64,000 bases of DNA from Cedecea lapagei (GCF_900635955.1 NZ_LR134201.1:1612001-1676000), one strand, 5' to 3'; counted from the first letter of the stretch, positions 31,801-41,291 are shown. Numbers and translations: made by a program. Notes: generated by a model from the sequence alone, not told the origin.

Positions 31801-32136
31801 ATGCTTAATACTTACGTTATTCTCGCCATTTCTATCTGCGCTGAAACCCTGGCCACTACCATGATGAAAGCTTCGGATGGGTTTAGCCGGCTGATTCCCA
31901 GCGTGGTGGTGGTTGTGGGCTACGCAATTTCATTCTATGGCCTCTCCCAGGTGGTGAAGACCATGAATATTGGTATCGCCTATGCGATTTGGGCGGGCAT
32001 GGGGATCTTTTTGGTTTCGGTGATGTCATTCCTGTTTTATAAACAGAAGCTCGATCTTCCGGCTATCGCAGGGATGCTGTTTATTGCCGTGGGCATTATG
32101 ATTATTCAGCTTTTCTCGAAGTCCGTTACCCACTAA
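31801..32136 (+). CDS. Small multidrug resistance (SMR) family efflux protein
   Basis: The 111-residue protein has four helices and SMR hallmarks: the membrane Glu15 in ISICAETLATTMMK, GIAYAIWAGMG and LDLPAIAGMLFIAVGIMIIQLFS. It works as a dual-topology dimer that exchanges protons for quaternary cations, guanidinium or polyamines. Several EmrE positions differ, so the substrate is not predictable. The ATG follows AGGAAAAAAG. The 237 bases after tRNA-Ser show no other gene. Confidence 0.92.
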   Translation: MLNTYVILAISICAETLATTMMKASDGFSRLIPSVVVVVGYAISFYGLSQVVKTMNIGIAYAIWAGMGIFLVSVMSFLFYKQKLDLPAIAGMLFIAVGIMIIQLFSKSVTH

Positions 32137-32151
32137 ACGGCACGAAAAAAA

Positions 32152-33477
32152 CTATTCGCCGCTCTTTCCTTCGTCACGCCATTTGAAGGAAACGCGTTGA
32201 TACCAGGGCTCGGGGACAGGGTGTACGATACTGCGCAGCGCGCGAGCGTAATCCATCACCAGGCCCGGCGTCCAGGCCATAGATACGGCACGTTTGCGTA
32301 CCTGAGCGGCTATCCAGAGTTCTGGCATCGCAAGCGTTCTGAGTATTGATAACCAGCTTTTTGTGCGTTTTGACAGCACGCCATCGAGCGACGCTTCCAG
32401 CGCATAGGCAACGCTGCTTGAGCAATTTCGGTAAGTCAGGTTGTAGGTTTTGGTTAGCTTGTAGGCGCTCCAGAAGCGCTGTAAGGCTTTGCCGTTGTAC
32501 CGGTGGAAATAGATTTTACGATCTGAGTGGCACCACTCTGCCGCTTCGGTGACATAGTCCGGCTGGAACGTCCCCGGCACGTCGTTATCGCGGGTGGCCT
32601 TAAGCGTATTCAAAAATTCAGACGGCGAGCGGTCGATATCTTCTGCAGGATAAAGGCTGATGTAAATACCGGGCGGGACTTCCAGCGCCGCATGGCCGGT
32701 TGAAATGACACCTTCAGAGTCCACGGCGGCGATATAACGGTTGATGACCGGGCGTGGAATGGTCGAGGCGCTGGCGGTGCCTTCCGGGGTCCAGATATGC
32801 ACCGTAAGAGGTTCGCGGAAATCATCGCTCTCCGGCTCTGGGGCTTTAGGCTTTGCGTCAGCCCCTTTTTTTACCTCAAAACCTATCCCCGCAGGCACCA
32901 AAAGGTCAAAGACAGAGGTGCCTTCCCTGAGGCGTGCCACGCGAAGTGCAAGCCGGACGGTATGAATGCCACTATAAATCATCAGCGTTCCGAGAAAGAA
33001 GGAGACCGTTGCCTTGTAATGCGTTGGGTACGGGCTGAACATAAAAATGGCGAAGATGATTTGCGCGAAACCGTTGGTCAGGGCGCTCTTCCAGTGCGGG
33101 AAGCGAACAATCCAGGCCGAAAAAATAACGAACAGACCAATCACGAAATAGGCGAAGCCGAAGACGATAGCCAGCAGCAAATTGCTGTAGGTCTGGTTTG
33201 ATAAGATAAGCAGCGAGACAAAACAAAAGATGCCGCCTTTGAAGTAAAGCACCGCTTTTTGCGCCCCGACGCCGCCGGAAGCAATACTGAGCGTCACCAG
33301 GCTTTCCATCAGCAAAAGCAGGCCAAAGAAGCGCAGAGGGAAGTACGTCACGCCGTCCAGACCGTCCAGGAATATAGCCACCCCGAGCAGACTCCACAGG
33401 CCGCCCAGCAGGATCAGGTATTTGACCCTTGAGCGCATGAAGTCGACGCCAAACAGTAACAAAGCAATCTGAATCAC
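32152..33477 (-). CDS. HdeD-like membrane protein with C-terminal papain-like domain
   Basis: The 441-residue protein has about six N-terminal helices in the HdeD/DUF308 style (1-190), then a soluble domain. That domain has a His in STGHAALEVPPGIYISLYP (about 260) and a Cys in YNLTYRNCSSSVAYALEA (about 365). The order His then Cys with these contexts recalls permuted papain-like (NlpC/LRAT or DUF4105-like) enzymes. I chose the GTG at 33477, 10 bases after AAGGAG and just after the MASE1-PAS gene, but the ATG at 33438 is possible. Function unknown; it is probably co-transcribed with the sensor upstream. Confidence 0.7.
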   Translation of the reverse strand: MIQIALLLFGVDFMRSRVKYLILLGGLWSLLGVAIFLDGLDGVTYFPLRFFGLLLLMESLVTLSIASGGVGAQKAVLYFKGGIFCFVSLLILSNQTYSNLLLAIVFGFAYFVIGLFVIFSAWIVRFPHWKSALTNGFAQIIFAIFMFSPYPTHYKATVSFFLGTLMIYSGIHTVRLALRVARLREGTSVFDLLVPAGIGFEVKKGADAKPKAPEPESDDFREPLTVHIWTPEGTASASTIPRPVINRYIAAVDSEGVISTGHAALEVPPGIYISLYPAEDIDRSPSEFLNTLKATRDNDVPGTFQPDYVTEAAEWCHSDRKIYFHRYNGKALQRFWSAYKLTKTYNLTYRNCSSSVAYALEASLDGVLSKRTKSWLSILRTLAMPELWIAAQVRKRAVSMAWTPGLVMDYARALRSIVHPVPEPWYQRVSFKWRDEGKSGE

Positions 33478-33491
33478 AAGCCTGTCTCTCC

Positions 33492-34784
33492 TTAAAAAGT
33501 CATCACGTCCATGCTTAGATAGCCAGATCGTAATGGCTGGCCTGCCAGTTTCCGACAATGATCCGCGTGCCGCCGTTCGACATAGCAACGCCCCCCGCTG
33601 TCAACCAGCGTTAGCCACTCATCATCCTTCGCTTTAAGACGAAATATCAGTGGCCTGTGCCGGTTTTGAACCGGGGCCAGCCAGTGTTGACGGAGTTTTT
33701 CCCGATCGGAGGGATGCACATGTCGGAGTACGTTTTCTACGGTGTCGAACTCTTGCGGGGTTGTGGAGCCCAGCAGTGAGGAGAGATCGTTCTCCCAGCT
33801 GAATACGCCGGTTTCAGGCTCCAGGCGATAAAGCACGCCGTTACCCGCAAGCCTGCCGGTATCCGGATTAAAACGAGTCGTTGAGCGCCTTAACACACGG
33901 ATAAACACAATCAGCAGGGCAGTTGCTGAGAGGTAGCTCAGCGCAAGCAGCATCGATTCGGTAAAGCTAAGGCCGCGGAGAAAGAAAGGACCCTGATGCT
34001 TGTCGGTAAAGTGAATAACGATGGCCCCTAACGCTATCAGGCCGATCGATCCTCCGCGATTGCCCCAGATCAGGGAAAGCATCATCGTCAGCACAATCGG
34101 CAAGCAAGAAAGAGCGAAATAGAGCGCGGCACCCTCGGTTTTGAGCCAGTGTCCCTGATAGCCGAAAATAAATACCGTTGCGACACAAACCAGCAGCAAT
34201 AAAGCAAGACCTGCCAGACGTGTTGACCAGGTGAGAGCCGCCTGCTGACCTCGTTTATTCACAAACCCCATGACAACGGTGGTTGCGAAGAAGATCCCGG
34301 TTACGTCGGCAACAAACCCGTTCCAGATGGTCTTCTCTATCGGCTGTTCGGTGAGAAGCGCGTAGCCTCCGCCGACAATCAGGGCATCGAACAGGCTGAC
34401 GATAAAGGTGGTGCAAATCCACAGAAGGATAACGTGCAGATCGTCATTTGGCCGCGAGAAGCGACGAACCAGCCAGGCAATAATCACGTTGGCAGGCATC
34501 GCCAGCAGCGAATATCCCAGCGTGGTTAAAAACAGAGGGAGGCTCTGCCAGGCTTCATCCAGCACTACGCTTGTTAGCGCGAAGATAAGGATAAGCGCGG
34601 GATAGTCGCGCCAGCGGGCTGATAAAAAAGCCGCTACCGCAACGCCCGAAGGGAACCAGACAATCGCTATAGCGGAGCCTGGATCGTCAAATTTTAGTGA
34701 GATAAGCCCGGACAGGTAATAGACCAGCCCCCACAAAAGCAGGATGACGGTATGCTGCAGCCAGGAAGGGAAATATGTTTTCAT
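33492..34784 (-). CDS. MASE1-PAS sensor protein, probably frameshifted near its C terminus
   Basis: The N-terminal 300 residues form a MASE1 sensor with about 8-10 helices (VYYLSGLISLKFDDPGSAIAIVWFPSG). A PAS_3 domain follows (YRLEPETGVFSWENDLSSLLG, HPSDREKLRQHW). No GGDEF, EAL or kinase domain is present. As read, the last 30 residues are aberrant (GRCYVERRHADHCRK). Removing one base from a run of six at 33591-33596 restores a PAS-like end (SGGVAMSNGGTRIIVGNWQA) with a stop at 33515. The intact product is thus about 423 residues. Starts at ATG 34784. Confidence 0.8.
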   Translation of the reverse strand: MKTYFPSWLQHTVILLLWGLVYYLSGLISLKFDDPGSAIAIVWFPSGVAVAAFLSARWRDYPALILIFALTSVVLDEAWQSLPLFLTTLGYSLLAMPANVIIAWLVRRFSRPNDDLHVILLWICTTFIVSLFDALIVGGGYALLTEQPIEKTIWNGFVADVTGIFFATTVVMGFVNKRGQQAALTWSTRLAGLALLLLVCVATVFIFGYQGHWLKTEGAALYFALSCLPIVLTMMLSLIWGNRGGSIGLIALGAIVIHFTDKHQGPFFLRGLSFTESMLLALSYLSATALLIVFIRVLRRSTTRFNPDTGRLAGNGVLYRLEPETGVFSWENDLSSLLGSTTPQEFDTVENVLRHVHPSDREKLRQHWLAPVQNRHRPLIFRLKAKDDEWLTLVDSGGRCYVERRHADHCRKLAGQPLRSGYLSMDVMTF

Positions 34785-34898
34785 TTCTCGTCCATCTTGA
34801 TTCGGGAATAGCGCGCAGCATTTTGCTGACGGGCATTAATTAACCTAAATGCTAACAACCCTTTGCTGAAAAGACAAAACAGCGCCATTCACGCGCCT

Positions 34899-35492
34899 TC
34901 AGGCAGCATGACGCGTATCGACTTTCTCTGGCGAGGATAGAGGTCGTGTGTTGGCGCCCAAGGGTTGAATTTGCCTTTCAGCCTGATGGCTCTCCTCTAC
35001 CGCTTGCTCGCGAAGCGGGCCTTGCGGGCCGGTCTCTGCCACGATGCTTTGTTTAAAAAGGTTGGGTTGCTCTGCTGAACCGGGGCTTGTGCAGATGGAA
35101 ACGGGAGAGGGAAGAAAAGCAACGCGCAGCGACTCCCTAAGCTCTCTTTGCACCCATCTCATGGCCTTACCAGGCATCGCGGAGACGGATATTTTGCCCG
35201 CCAGCAGGCAGGGTTTCACGTTCCAGACCATCAATAAAATGTCCTTGCGCGTTCCGGCGTCTGCGGAATGGTAGATTTTCGCCGAAGATAAGTTCGAGCT
35301 GGCCTCTGCCTCCCAGCTGTAGACCAGTAAAGCGACGGGATCTCTTCGGTCATTGACTGATTTTACAGCAGGCTTAAGTATGCCGATGGCTATGGGGACA
35401 GCCAGCAGGCTAAGCAGCAGGGCGGCGCACAGTAATAGCAGGCGTCGACTGTTTTTATTAAGAGAAAATAAGCCTGTTTTAAACCCGGACAT
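34899..35492 (-). CDS. Hypothetical membrane-anchored protein
   Basis: I do not recognise this 197-residue protein. It has one N-terminal membrane helix (about 15-37, LLLLCAALLLSLLAVPIAIG) and then a soluble part; the last 60 residues are rich in Gln, Glu and Pro and look disordered. No family motif is visible. Start at 35492, the ATG nearest the membrane segment; an ATG 18 codons upstream is possible. It precedes the MASE1-PAS gene on the same strand with 114 bases between. Confidence 0.45.
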   Translation of the reverse strand: MSGFKTGLFSLNKNSRRLLLLCAALLLSLLAVPIAIGILKPAVKSVNDRRDPVALLVYSWEAEASSNLSSAKIYHSADAGTRKDILLMVWNVKPCLLAGKISVSAMPGKAMRWVQRELRESLRVAFLPSPVSICTSPGSAEQPNLFKQSIVAETGPQGPLREQAVEESHQAERQIQPLGANTRPLSSPEKVDTRHAA

Positions 35493-35546
35493 CCTGACTA
35501 ACCCCTGGGCTGAAGCTGTTGTTTTCGATACGAAAATAACCATCAT

Positions 35547-35916
35547 TCAGCCTGCATTAAAGTAGCGAACCAGCAAAACTCTTTATGTAAAAAGTTAATT
35601 GAATTACTGTAAATAAAATGATCTAAAAACAACGCCTTATTATTGTTATTTCCCACGATCTTCCACTTTGGGAGTAAATAATAGCTCAACGACAAGGGGT
35701 AAACCCATATTCATTCTGGTTTTTTGCTTTTTTAAACCGCTTGGTTAGAATTAATGATTGTTATATGGTTAATTTTTAGTTTTATGTTTTACTGATTTTC
35801 AGTTGGGTGGTATGTCTGGCTGTTGGGTTTTTCTTCCTGGCGATACGCATTGAAGGTATTTTTAAGTAATACTGTTGAGGTGAGGATCCTCTCCAGGCTA
35901 CGGGAAGAGCTATTCT
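35547..35916. other. AT-rich gap, no gene seen
   Basis: These 370 bases are strongly AT-rich with runs such as TTTTTTGCTTTTTTAAACC-like stretches. They separate the divergent hypothetical and DUF421 genes and probably contain promoters for both. I see no clear operator or RNA gene. Confidence 0.5.
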
Positions 35917-36567
35917 ATGATGTTTTATGGTTATGTCCTGATCAAATTTATTATTGGTTTTGTTATTGTTATCACGCACCTCAATCTTTCGGGGAAGACT
36001 CAGCTTTCACAGATGACGCCGGTTGATTTTATCGGCAACTTTGTTCTTGGGGGCATTATTGGCGGCGTGATATACAGCGACGCGATTCCTCTCTACCAGT
36101 ACATCATTGTGCTGTTGTTGGGCGTGTCGCTGATTTCCTCGCTTAACTGGGTCAGCAAACATGTCTATCGCTTACGCGCCGTGACCATCGGCGAGCCAAT
36201 ACCGATCATCAAGGACGGTAAGTTTCTGATGGATAATATCCTGAGGAAAAAGAACAAAATCGACATTATCAACGTGTCATCACAGCTTCACAGCCAGGGA
36301 ATTCACTCTTTTCAGCAGGTACGTTACGCGCAAATTGAGCCGGGTGGTCAGCTAACCGTGGTGTGTGAGGGCTCGGAAATGCCGTCCATTATCATGATGA
36401 AGGACGGCAAAATCCGTTTCTATGAGCTGGAGTCGGTGGATAAAGATGAAGCGTGGCTCAAGGAGCAGATGACCAGGCTCTCGATCAAACCGGAAGATGT
36501 TTTTATCGCCGAGTTTTGGGGCGGAGAAATACACTTTATCCTGAACTCGGGCGAGAAACGTCACTGA
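35917..36567 (+). CDS. DUF421 (YetF/YcaP-like) membrane protein
   Basis: The 216-residue protein has three N-terminal helices (about 5-25, 37-56, 62-80) and a cytoplasmic DUF421 domain with the motif QMTPVDFIGNFVLGGIIGGVIYSD near 32 and QVRYAQIEPGGQLTVV near 130. Family members (YetF, YcaP, YdfS) are inner-membrane proteins; in spores some take part in germinant response, but the enterobacterial role is unknown. The ATG follows GGGAAGAG. Confidence 0.85.
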   Translation: MMFYGYVLIKFIIGFVIVITHLNLSGKTQLSQMTPVDFIGNFVLGGIIGGVIYSDAIPLYQYIIVLLLGVSLISSLNWVSKHVYRLRAVTIGEPIPIIKDGKFLMDNILRKKNKIDIINVSSQLHSQGIHSFQQVRYAQIEPGGQLTVVCEGSEMPSIIMMKDGKIRFYELESVDKDEAWLKEQMTRLSIKPEDVFIAEFWGGEIHFILNSGEKRH

Positions 36568-36584
36568 TTTAACCGCAGCGATGG

Positions 36585-37733
36585 TCAGTAGCTCATCCAC
36601 TGGCGCAGATTCTCCAGCATCGCCATGCATTTTTGCAGCTGCTCTTCGGCCACGAACTCATCGGGCTTGTGGCCCTGTTCCATGCTGCCGGGGCCACAAA
36701 TCAGGGTGGCGATCCCGGCTTCGTCAAAAAGTCCTCCCTCGGTGCCAAACGCAACGGTGGCGAAGTCATCGCTGCCGCACCACTGCGCCAGCCAGCCGGC
36801 AAATGCCGACTGAGCGTCCGTCAGCAGGCCAGGATAGGCGCTCAGCGGGGTAAAACGAATGGTGCTTGCCGCAGAGACGCTTTGCATGCTGGGCTCCAGC
36901 GTTTGCCGTGCATAGCGCTGAATATCGTCAACCAGCGTGGTAACTTCAACGCCCGGCAGATAGCGGATTTCAAAATCAAACTGACACCTCTGAGGCACAA
37001 TGTTTAGCGCGCTGCCGCCTTGAATGGTGCCGACCTGGAGAGTGCTGAAAGGAGGTTCAAAGCGGGCATCGGTGGTTTGGGTTAGCGCATCGCGGGTCTC
37101 CCCCAGCTTGCCGATCAGCCGGGAAGCATATTCAATGGCGTTCACGCCCTGTTGGGCATAGGCAGAGTGGCAGGCATGGCCGTGCACTTCACAGCGCATG
37201 GCGATTTTGCCCTTGTGTCCGTAAACCGGGCGCATTTCAGTCGGCTCGCCAACAATACAAAGTGCTGGTTTCTCCTTTGAGGCGCGTAGATGCTCTACCA
37301 TGCTGCGTACGCCGAGACAGCCCACTTCTTCATCGTAGGAGAAGGCAAGGTGCAGCGGCATTCTAAGAGGCTGCTCAAGAAACGCCGGAACGGAGGCCAG
37401 CACGCAGGCGATAAAGCCTTTCATGTCCGCCGCGCCGCGCCCGTAATAGCGTCCATCATGAAAAGTCATGTCGAAAGGGGGAACGCTCCACTTTTGCCCG
37501 TCCACCGGTACCACATCGGTATGGCCGGACAGCATCACTCCGCCGCCTCCGGAAGGGCCAAGTACCGCATAAAGATTGGCTTTGCGTCCATCTTCGCTGT
37601 GGAAAAGCTCAGCGCCAATGCCCCATTCCGCGAGGTAATCGCGTATATCGTCGATCAGCGCCATGTTCGACTCCCGGCTTGTGGTGTCCCGCGCCAGCAG
37701 TTTTTGCAACAGGGTAAGCAGCCGTTTATTCAT
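36585..37733 (-). CDS. M20-family N-acyl amino-acid deacylase (ArgE-like)
   Basis: The 382-residue metallopeptidase has the M20 metal ligands in SGHTDVVP, GRGAADMKGF and YDEEVGCLG (the Glu pair), and a dimerisation domain with CHSAYAQQGVNAIEYA. It resembles ArgE but is not in an arginine operon. It is the last gene of a cluster with DUF1028, RidA-like and flavin monooxygenase, so it probably deacylates an N-acyl or N-carbamoyl amino acid derived from an imported compound. Start at 37733 (MNKRLLTLLQ); it overlaps the upstream gene by 8 bases. Confidence 0.88.
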   Translation of the reverse strand: MNKRLLTLLQKLLARDTTSRESNMALIDDIRDYLAEWGIGAELFHSEDGRKANLYAVLGPSGGGGVMLSGHTDVVPVDGQKWSVPPFDMTFHDGRYYGRGAADMKGFIACVLASVPAFLEQPLRMPLHLAFSYDEEVGCLGVRSMVEHLRASKEKPALCIVGEPTEMRPVYGHKGKIAMRCEVHGHACHSAYAQQGVNAIEYASRLIGKLGETRDALTQTTDARFEPPFSTLQVGTIQGGSALNIVPQRCQFDFEIRYLPGVEVTTLVDDIQRYARQTLEPSMQSVSAASTIRFTPLSAYPGLLTDAQSAFAGWLAQWCGSDDFATVAFGTEGGLFDEAGIATLICGPGSMEQGHKPDEFVAEEQLQKCMAMLENLRQWMSY

Positions 37734-38400
37734 CGCCAGGCACGCCGTAGCGGGGGGCTTCACGCGGATCGAGCGCACGAATAAGGTAATCCTGCATTTG
37801 TGGTTTATAGGCCAGCCAGAGCGAATGCAGCCTGGCAATAGGGTTATCGTCCGCCCAGTCTACGCGCAGATCAACGATCGGCCAGGCTACCGTATCCACG
37901 ACTGTTAACGCAGCGGAATGCACGGGCCCGGCCTCACCGCCTTGCTCCAGCGCCGCTTCAAGCGCGGCTATCAGGCGATCTGCCAGCGCACCGCCGCTTT
38001 GTTCGAAGCGCTCGATCATGGCGTTAATCACCCCTTTATCGGCCAGCATATTGCCCGCCGCCACGCAGTTATCCCCCTCAACGGCGTGGTAAATACCCAG
38101 CGATTTTGTACCGCTGTGGCAGGCTGTTTTCCCCTTGCTGTCTATCACCGTGACCTGGCGGTAGTCGCTATGCAGGGGTTCGCTAACGACCAACTGGAGT
38201 GCCTCCTGCGGCGTGACTCCCTCTCCCAGTTTTGACAGCACCATCGGCCCCAGCGCGGGGAGGGTAATATTCTGGCTCGACACGGCGCCAACGCCCGGTA
38301 CCAGCCAGGGGCAGCGTGCGCCAACCGCGATACTGGACGAGCTAATCGCGATGCCAAGCTGGCCGGTTTCCCGGCAGCGCGCGGCGATAGAGAATGTCAT
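37726..38400 (-). CDS. DUF1028 Ntn-hydrolase-like protein
   Basis: The 224-residue protein matches DUF1028: TFSIAARCRETGQLGIAISSSSIAVGARCPWL at the start, then NITLPALGPMVL. The family has the N-terminal-nucleophile hydrolase fold. The next gene encodes an M20 deacylase, a common pairing in amino-acid breakdown clusters. It overlaps the RidA-like gene by 4 bases and the M20 gene by 8. Substrate unknown. Confidence 0.85.
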   Translation of the reverse strand: MTFSIAARCRETGQLGIAISSSSIAVGARCPWLVPGVGAVSSQNITLPALGPMVLSKLGEGVTPQEALQLVVSEPLHSDYRQVTVIDSKGKTACHSGTKSLGIYHAVEGDNCVAAGNMLADKGVINAMIERFEQSGGALADRLIAALEAALEQGGEAGPVHSAALTVVDTVAWPIVDLRVDWADDNPIARLHSLWLAYKPQMQDYLIRALDPREAPRYGVPGDE

Positions 38401-38825
38401 TTTTCCCCCTGTGAATCGTCCGGTATTACCGCAATGACATCGATCTCCATGAGCCATTGCGGCTGGCCCAGAGCAGAGACCACCAGACCGGTAGAGATCG
38501 GGAATACCCCTTTCAGCCATTTACCCACTTCCTGATAAACCGGTTCACGGTAGCGCGGATCGATAATATAGGTCGTTGTTTTGACGATATGGGAAAGGTC
38601 GCTTCCGGCCTCTTCCAGCAGCTGTTTCACGTTCTTCATCGCCTGCTCGGCCTGAGCCTGCGGATCGCCCAGTCCAATCAGGTTGCCCTCAAAGTCGGTC
38701 CCGACCTGGCCGCGAACATAGACGGTGTTACCGGCGCGTACCGCCTGGCAGAGATCGTTGTTCAGCGACTGGTTTGGGTAGGTTTCTTTGGTGTTAAACA
38801 TGCGAATACGGGTATGCGTTGGCAT
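38397..38825 (-). CDS. RidA/YjgF-family protein without the catalytic arginine
   Basis: The 142-residue protein has the Rid fold: VYVRGQVGTDFEGNLIG, QAEQAMKNVKQLLEEAGSDLSHIVKTTTYI and QPQWLMEIDVIAVI. RidA enzymes that hydrolyse reactive imines have an Arg in a P-x-R-S/T motif; the matching segment here reads ISTGLVVSALG, so that Arg is missing. It is therefore a Rid4-7-type member of uncertain activity. Overlaps DUF1028 by 4 bases; clearly part of the cluster. Confidence 0.85.
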   Translation of the reverse strand: MPTHTRIRMFNTKETYPNQSLNNDLCQAVRAGNTVYVRGQVGTDFEGNLIGLGDPQAQAEQAMKNVKQLLEEAGSDLSHIVKTTTYIIDPRYREPVYQEVGKWLKGVFPISTGLVVSALGQPQWLMEIDVIAVIPDDSQGEK

Positions 38826-38850
38826 CGGTCAATTCCTTGTAGGCTAAAGG

Positions 38851-40117
38851 TTAGCGCTGTGAAGCATCGGGATAGCGGCTGTATTTGCGCTGGGTTTCAA
38901 TGTGGTCAGCAATGTATTTCGCGTCATGCCATACGCCCCAGATAAACGTGGAACCCCGGCGGGAAAGCCACGGCAGCCCGAGGAAATAGACGCCAGACTC
39001 GCTGGAGACGCCGCGCTGATGGCGTGGCCTGTGCAGCTCGTCGAAAGCGTCGACCTGCAGCCAGCCGTAATCCGGTGCGTATCCGGTCGCCCAGATGATC
39101 GAGGTGATGCCCGCTTCAGCCAGATCCAGTTCGAGGGTGGGTTGGGTAACGCAAAGCGGATCGGCAGGGAAGATTCGGGCCTGCGGCTCCTCAGGGAGAT
39201 CCATCCCATTGCGTTCAATCCAGGCATCGGCGGCGTCCAGCAGGGCCAGGTAACTCTCATCGCCCTGGCGAATGTTGTGCGCGAGGTTATCTTCAAAAAA
39301 GACTTTCCCCTCCTCAAAGCGCCGGGTCAGGCCGACAAGATGGATCCCCTGGTGTGCGAGGGTGCGAAAATCGACGGTGTGGCCGCCGCGTGCGCCGCTA
39401 ACGGCGATGGTGACGTGTTCTTTGCCGGGCTGGCTGGCGGCCGCATCCCACAGCCCAAGCACGCCAAGCCACCAGCAAAAGTCGCGGTTGCGATAGGCGC
39501 GAGGCGGGCGGTCGTGCGCGCCTACGGAAAGGTAAACCTGCTTGCCGGAGCGCTGAATTTCATCGGCAATTTGTACCCCGGAGGAACCCGCGCCGACCAC
39601 CAGAACGGCGCCGGCAGGCAGCTGTTGCGGGTTTTTTATAGGCGGCGGAATGTATCTGGTACAGCCTGTCCTCTTTCGGGGCAATCGGCGGCACGATTGG
39701 GCGCTGGAAAGGGCCGGTCGCGGCAACGATATGCCGGGCCTCAACCGTGCCGTCGCTGGTTTCGACGGTGAAACCCGGCCTGCCGTGATTGCGTATGACG
39801 CTTTTGACCTCAACTCCCGTTTTTACGGGCGCTTCAAACTTGCGGGCATACTCCGTGAAGTAGTTCGCTACCTCCTCTTTGGGGATAAAGCTGTCCGGAT
39901 CGGCCTGGCTGAATTCCAGCCCGGGAAAGCGGTCGTGCCAGGCCGGTCCGTTAGCCACCAGCGAATCCCAGCGGCCGCTGCGCCAGGCTTCGGCAATGCG
40001 GTTTTTCTCCAGCACCAGATGGGGAATACCGAGGCGCGTCAGGTGCTCGCTCATGGCAATACCGGCCTGACCGGCGCCAATCACGAGAGTGTCTATCTGA
40101 GTGTTTATTACGGTCAT
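38851..40117 (-). pseudogene. FAD/NADPH-dependent monooxygenase split by a homopolymer frameshift
   Basis: The first part (ATG 40117) has the FAD motif VIGAGQAGIAMSEHL, and the second has the NADPH motif VVGAGSSGVQIADEI and IIWATGYAPDYGWL, as in flavin-containing (TrkA/CzcO-like) monooxygenases of about 420 residues. The reading frame breaks in a run of six T (plus strand 39632-39637). Removing one base joins HSAAYKNPQQLPAGAVLVVG exactly. All motifs survive, so this is a very recent lesion or an assembly error. If intact, it would oxygenate the substrate of the cluster. Confidence 0.85.
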
Positions 40118-40289
40118 GTCTGTTTCCTTGGTGCTCGGGAAATAAGATTCAGCGCAGCTTCGCTATGGCACAAGGTTATTGAGCGGCAGACATTCCGTAA
40201 AATATTATAAATCTAGGGATAAGGAATAAATAAAGTAGCCTGGCGTCAGAGATTATAAATTCCCTTTTTTTAACGGTGAGTTATCACGT

Positions 40290-41216
40290 CTATAAATCTT
40301 CCACCGCCGTTCCCGGCATTAGCTCAAACGTGCGGCAGTAATCCATAAATAAACGCGTCGGGCGCGTCGGCTCATTATTGCGTAAATAGGCCATCACCAG
40401 CGTCGAGTCCGCCATCTCATCGATAATTTCTACCTGCCTGACGCGCTGGCCGTCGTAGGTCACGTCCGTGCAGGGGCGGGTGACCAGCACCGAAAAGCCC
40501 ATTCCCTGGCCGACCATACAGCGCACCATCTCGATGGACGGCGAGCTGTAGGCGACCTGAGGGTGCAGGCCTTTGTCGGTGAATATGTTCATGAAGTAGC
40601 TTTTGCTGGGGATGACGTCCAGCAGGATCATCGGTTCGCGGCTCAGTTCATCCAGCGTCACGGAGGATTTTTTCGCCAGCGAATGGTCGGCAGGCAGCAG
40701 GGCATAAGGTTTCTGGGGGGCGTTCAGCCTTTCGGTATGCAGCGTGGTTTCCAGCTCGAGGTTGTACATAAAAGCCAGATCAAAGCGTCCGCGGTGCAGG
40801 CCGTGGGTCAGCTCATTTTGCTCGCCGTCGTACAGCCGGATAGTGATTTCAGGGTAAAGCTTGCGAAACCCGGCGATGAGCCTCGGCAGGTAGAGCGGCG
40901 CTGCCGACTCGAAGCAGCCGATGGCGATGGTGCCGGAGACAAGGTCGTTATCCGCTTTGGCATTTTGCTCGAACTGGTATGAAAGCCGCAGCAGCTCGCG
41001 GGCTTTTTCATAAAACCGGAGCCCTCCGGGCGTCAGCGAGACCCCTTGCGCATGGTGGCGGATGAAAAACTGCTGCTCAAAGGTGTCCTCCAGGTTCTTG
41101 ATGGCAATGGAAACGGAAGGCTGGGCGATATGCAGCTGCCTTGAGGCCTCGGCGATGCTCTGCGCTTCAACGACGGTGACAAAGTACTTGAGCTGCTTAA
41201 GCGTGAAATGTGTCAT
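40290..41216 (-). CDS. LysR-type regulator of the amino-acid catabolic cluster
   Basis: The 308-residue protein has a winged helix at 1-62 (FTLKQLKYFVTVVEAQSIAEASRQLHIAQPSVSIAIKNLE) and a LysR effector domain from about 95. It lies between the monooxygenase cluster (same strand, 172 bases downstream) and the divergent transporter genes, so it probably controls both. Inducer unknown. Confidence 0.88.
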   Translation of the reverse strand: MTHFTLKQLKYFVTVVEAQSIAEASRQLHIAQPSVSIAIKNLEDTFEQQFFIRHHAQGVSLTPGGLRFYEKARELLRLSYQFEQNAKADNDLVSGTIAIGCFESAAPLYLPRLIAGFRKLYPEITIRLYDGEQNELTHGLHRGRFDLAFMYNLELETTLHTERLNAPQKPYALLPADHSLAKKSSVTLDELSREPMILLDVIPSKSYFMNIFTDKGLHPQVAYSSPSIEMVRCMVGQGMGFSVLVTRPCTDVTYDGQRVRQVEIIDEMADSTLVMAYLRNNEPTRPTRLFMDYCRTFELMPGTAVEDL

Positions 41217-41291
41217 GGCGCTAACCCCGATTTTTTATGGGCAGTGGAACCTGCAAGATAGTTTCAGACTATCCTGTCCCTGTTTAGCAAA

